This document shows positions 63,008 through 64,000 of a stretch of DNA of 64,000 bases, one piece after another (position 1 is the first letter of the stretch; each line of letters opens with the position of its first letter). The position numbers and the translations under genes are program-made. Source of the DNA: Flavobacterium sp. SUN052 (GTDB taxonomy: Bacteria > Bacteroidota > Bacteroidia > Flavobacteriales > Flavobacteriaceae); assembly GCF_028867935.1 (NCBI RefSeq), contig NZ_JAPQNS010000001.1:1-64000 (forward strand). Direction: 5' to 3'. The notes under the pieces are model-generated. The model was not told the origin of the DNA, ran no database searches, and was given only the letters and a program-made list of their open reading frames with translations.

Positions 63008-63520
63008 ATGAAAAATGCTCTTTTTGCCTGTATACTGCTCAGCCTGATGTGGCTTGCAACAAGTGGGTTTGCTCAACCGATAAAAGGTACCTACGCCATC
63101 AAAAACGTACAGACTGGTTTGCTGCTCCGACCCGAAGAAGCCCGAAAAGCGAACGGAACCGCCATCGTGGGCTATTCGCCCGTCAACTGGAAGTGTATGA
63201 CTTGGGATTTTCAGCACGCAGGCGGAGACGCTTATCAATTGAAGAACCTGTTTACCAGCAAAACCCTCCAGCCCGTAACGGGCGCTGTAGCCGATGGAAT
63301 CAAGCTGGAACAACAACCTCTGCAAGCCGATCAGCCTAACCAAACGTACGAGTTTTTGGCCGTAGGGCAGGGCAAATACCGGATTCGACTCAAAGGTACC
63401 GACTTGTACATTACGCCGTCGGATGGTAGTGGGTCCGTAAATTCAGCTATTGTGCTGGCTAAAAAGAAAGACTCGCCCGACCAACTCTGGACTATCTACG
63501 AACAACACCCGACTCAATGA
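63008..63520 (+). CDS. Secreted ricin-type (beta-trefoil) lectin-like protein
   Basis: A signal peptide (about 1-22) is followed by a single RICIN-like beta-trefoil of about 140 residues: GTYAIKNVQTGLLLRPEE, TWDFQHAGGDAYQLKNLFTSK, YRIRLKGTDLYI, LWTIYEQ. Such domains bind galactose or GalNAc or other sugars. It stands alone without an enzyme domain, so it may be a surface glycan-binding accessory of the PUL. It overlaps the next gene by 4 bases (ATGA), so they are co-translated. Confidence 0.75.
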   Translation: MKNALFACILLSLMWLATSGFAQPIKGTYAIKNVQTGLLLRPEEARKANGTAIVGYSPVNWKCMTWDFQHAGGDAYQLKNLFTSKTLQPVTGAVADGIKLEQQPLQADQPNQTYEFLAVGQGKYRIRLKGTDLYITPSDGSGSVNSAIVLAKKKDSPDQLWTIYEQHPTQ

Positions 63521-64000
63521 AATACGGCCTTTTTCTGCTTTTTCTGCTCAGTTCAACGGCCTACGCACAGGTTCAGGTTGACTTGTCGAAGTACACCAAA
63601 AATAGTCCTACAACGGTTGCCCAACAAGGCAATGATCTTGTACTGAGCTGGCCGGCAACGGGCAAAGAAACGGGCCGATTGGTAGTGAACCTCGAACCGG
63701 GGAAACCGCTGTTTAGCCATATTCAGCTATCAAAAGGAAATCAGTTCAGCGAGATCGCCACCGACATGGACCCTGCTTTTGTGCTGACTGTTGGCAAGCG
63801 GGACCTGGTTTCGCAGAATGGCTGGAACATCTTTTTCGATAAAACGAACCGTTTACCTTCGAAAGCCTATGCCGTTGAACTCAGCAAGCGTCAGGCCAGT
63901 GTGATTACTGTGGGTACCCGCACGGTGCTGCGAATTGGTGAGGTTCAGGCAGCCTCGTTTAAAGGTGCTATTGAGATTACTGTGTATCAGGGCAGTCCGC
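63517..64000 (+). CDS. Secreted protein cut by the window end
   Basis: From the ATG at 63517 the frame stays open to the window's right edge. A clear signal peptide (MKYGLFLLFLLSSTAYAQ) is followed by beta-rich sequence (LSWPATGKETGRLVVNL, WNIFFDKTNRLP). The start overlaps the lectin stop by 4 bases. I do not recognise the family from the first 161 residues. Its context predicts a glycoside hydrolase or binding protein of the PUL. Confidence 0.6.
   Translation, partial: MKYGLFLLFLLSSTAYAQVQVDLSKYTKNSPTTVAQQGNDLVLSWPATGKETGRLVVNLEPGKPLFSHIQLSKGNQFSEIATDMDPAFVLTVGKRDLVSQNGWNIFFDKTNRLPSKAYAVELSKRQASVITVGTRTVLRIGEVQAASFKGAIEITVYQGSP

Noticed and set aside
1..64000. CRISPR arrays, rRNA and tRNA genes
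   Set aside because: I saw no regularly spaced direct repeats and no rRNA-like or tRNA-like sequence; absence is by eye only.

Overview
The window looks like chromosomal DNA of a Cytophagales bacterium (Bacteroidota), most likely Spirosoma or a close relative. The evidence is a SusC/SusD pair with a hybrid two-component regulator, GIN-domain and PspC proteins, DUF4249 and DUF3823 lipoproteins, a C25 (gingipain-type) peptidase, TAnnTTTG promoter elements, GC content near 50 percent, and very tight gene packing. No rRNA, tRNA or CRISPR array was recognised.

Layout. 1-754: the end of a possible transposase gene abutting a PIN/antitoxin module whose toxin lacks its last third. 825-4405: two secreted transglutaminase-like proteins around a secreted PPC-domain protein, then a bestrophin. 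4698-14473: a small cysteine-rich membrane protein and a nearly complete aerobic carbon monoxide dehydrogenase cluster in the order coxM-S-L-G-D-E-F-(Uma2)-I. CoxL carries the form I active-site signature AYRCSFR. 14477-24437: an FAD oxidase, a PQQ-type sugar dehydrogenase, YgiQ, a GH18 chitinase, two esterases and small envelope proteins. 24561-28408: a PadR / PspC-GIN / GIN envelope-stress-like operon. 28631-35949: a C25 peptidase, a polytopic membrane protein carrying an in-frame palindromic insertion, thiamine pyrophosphokinase, a membrane protein and a DUF885 protein.

36068-41154 is an accessory region. It holds short, unrecognised, lower-GC genes, repeated GTTGGGTGG boxes that partly resemble recombination-site hairpins, a NIF-type phosphatase, a frameshifted gene and a lone receiver domain whose phosphoacceptor Asp is Glu. 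41155-48120: a histidine kinase, a DUF421 protein, a NagX-like acyltransferase, a DUF4249 lipoprotein and a DPP-IV-like peptidase.

48210-64000 is a polysaccharide utilisation locus: GH127 (beta-L-arabinofuranosidase family), a glutaminase-A-like protein, a 1352-residue hybrid two-component regulator with Asn in place of the H-box histidine, SusC, SusD, DUF3823 and a ricin-type lectin, plus a secreted protein cut by the window end. The likely logic is that the regulator senses an oligosaccharide (arabinose-containing is the best guess), SusCD import it, and GH127 with its neighbours trims it.

The two most noteworthy systems are the form I CO dehydrogenase operon, with an embedded Uma2 nuclease-like gene and a CoxF-YHS fusion, and the pair of signalling proteins lacking canonical phosphoacceptors. 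Several palindromic repeats also lie inside or between genes and in places contribute coding sequence.
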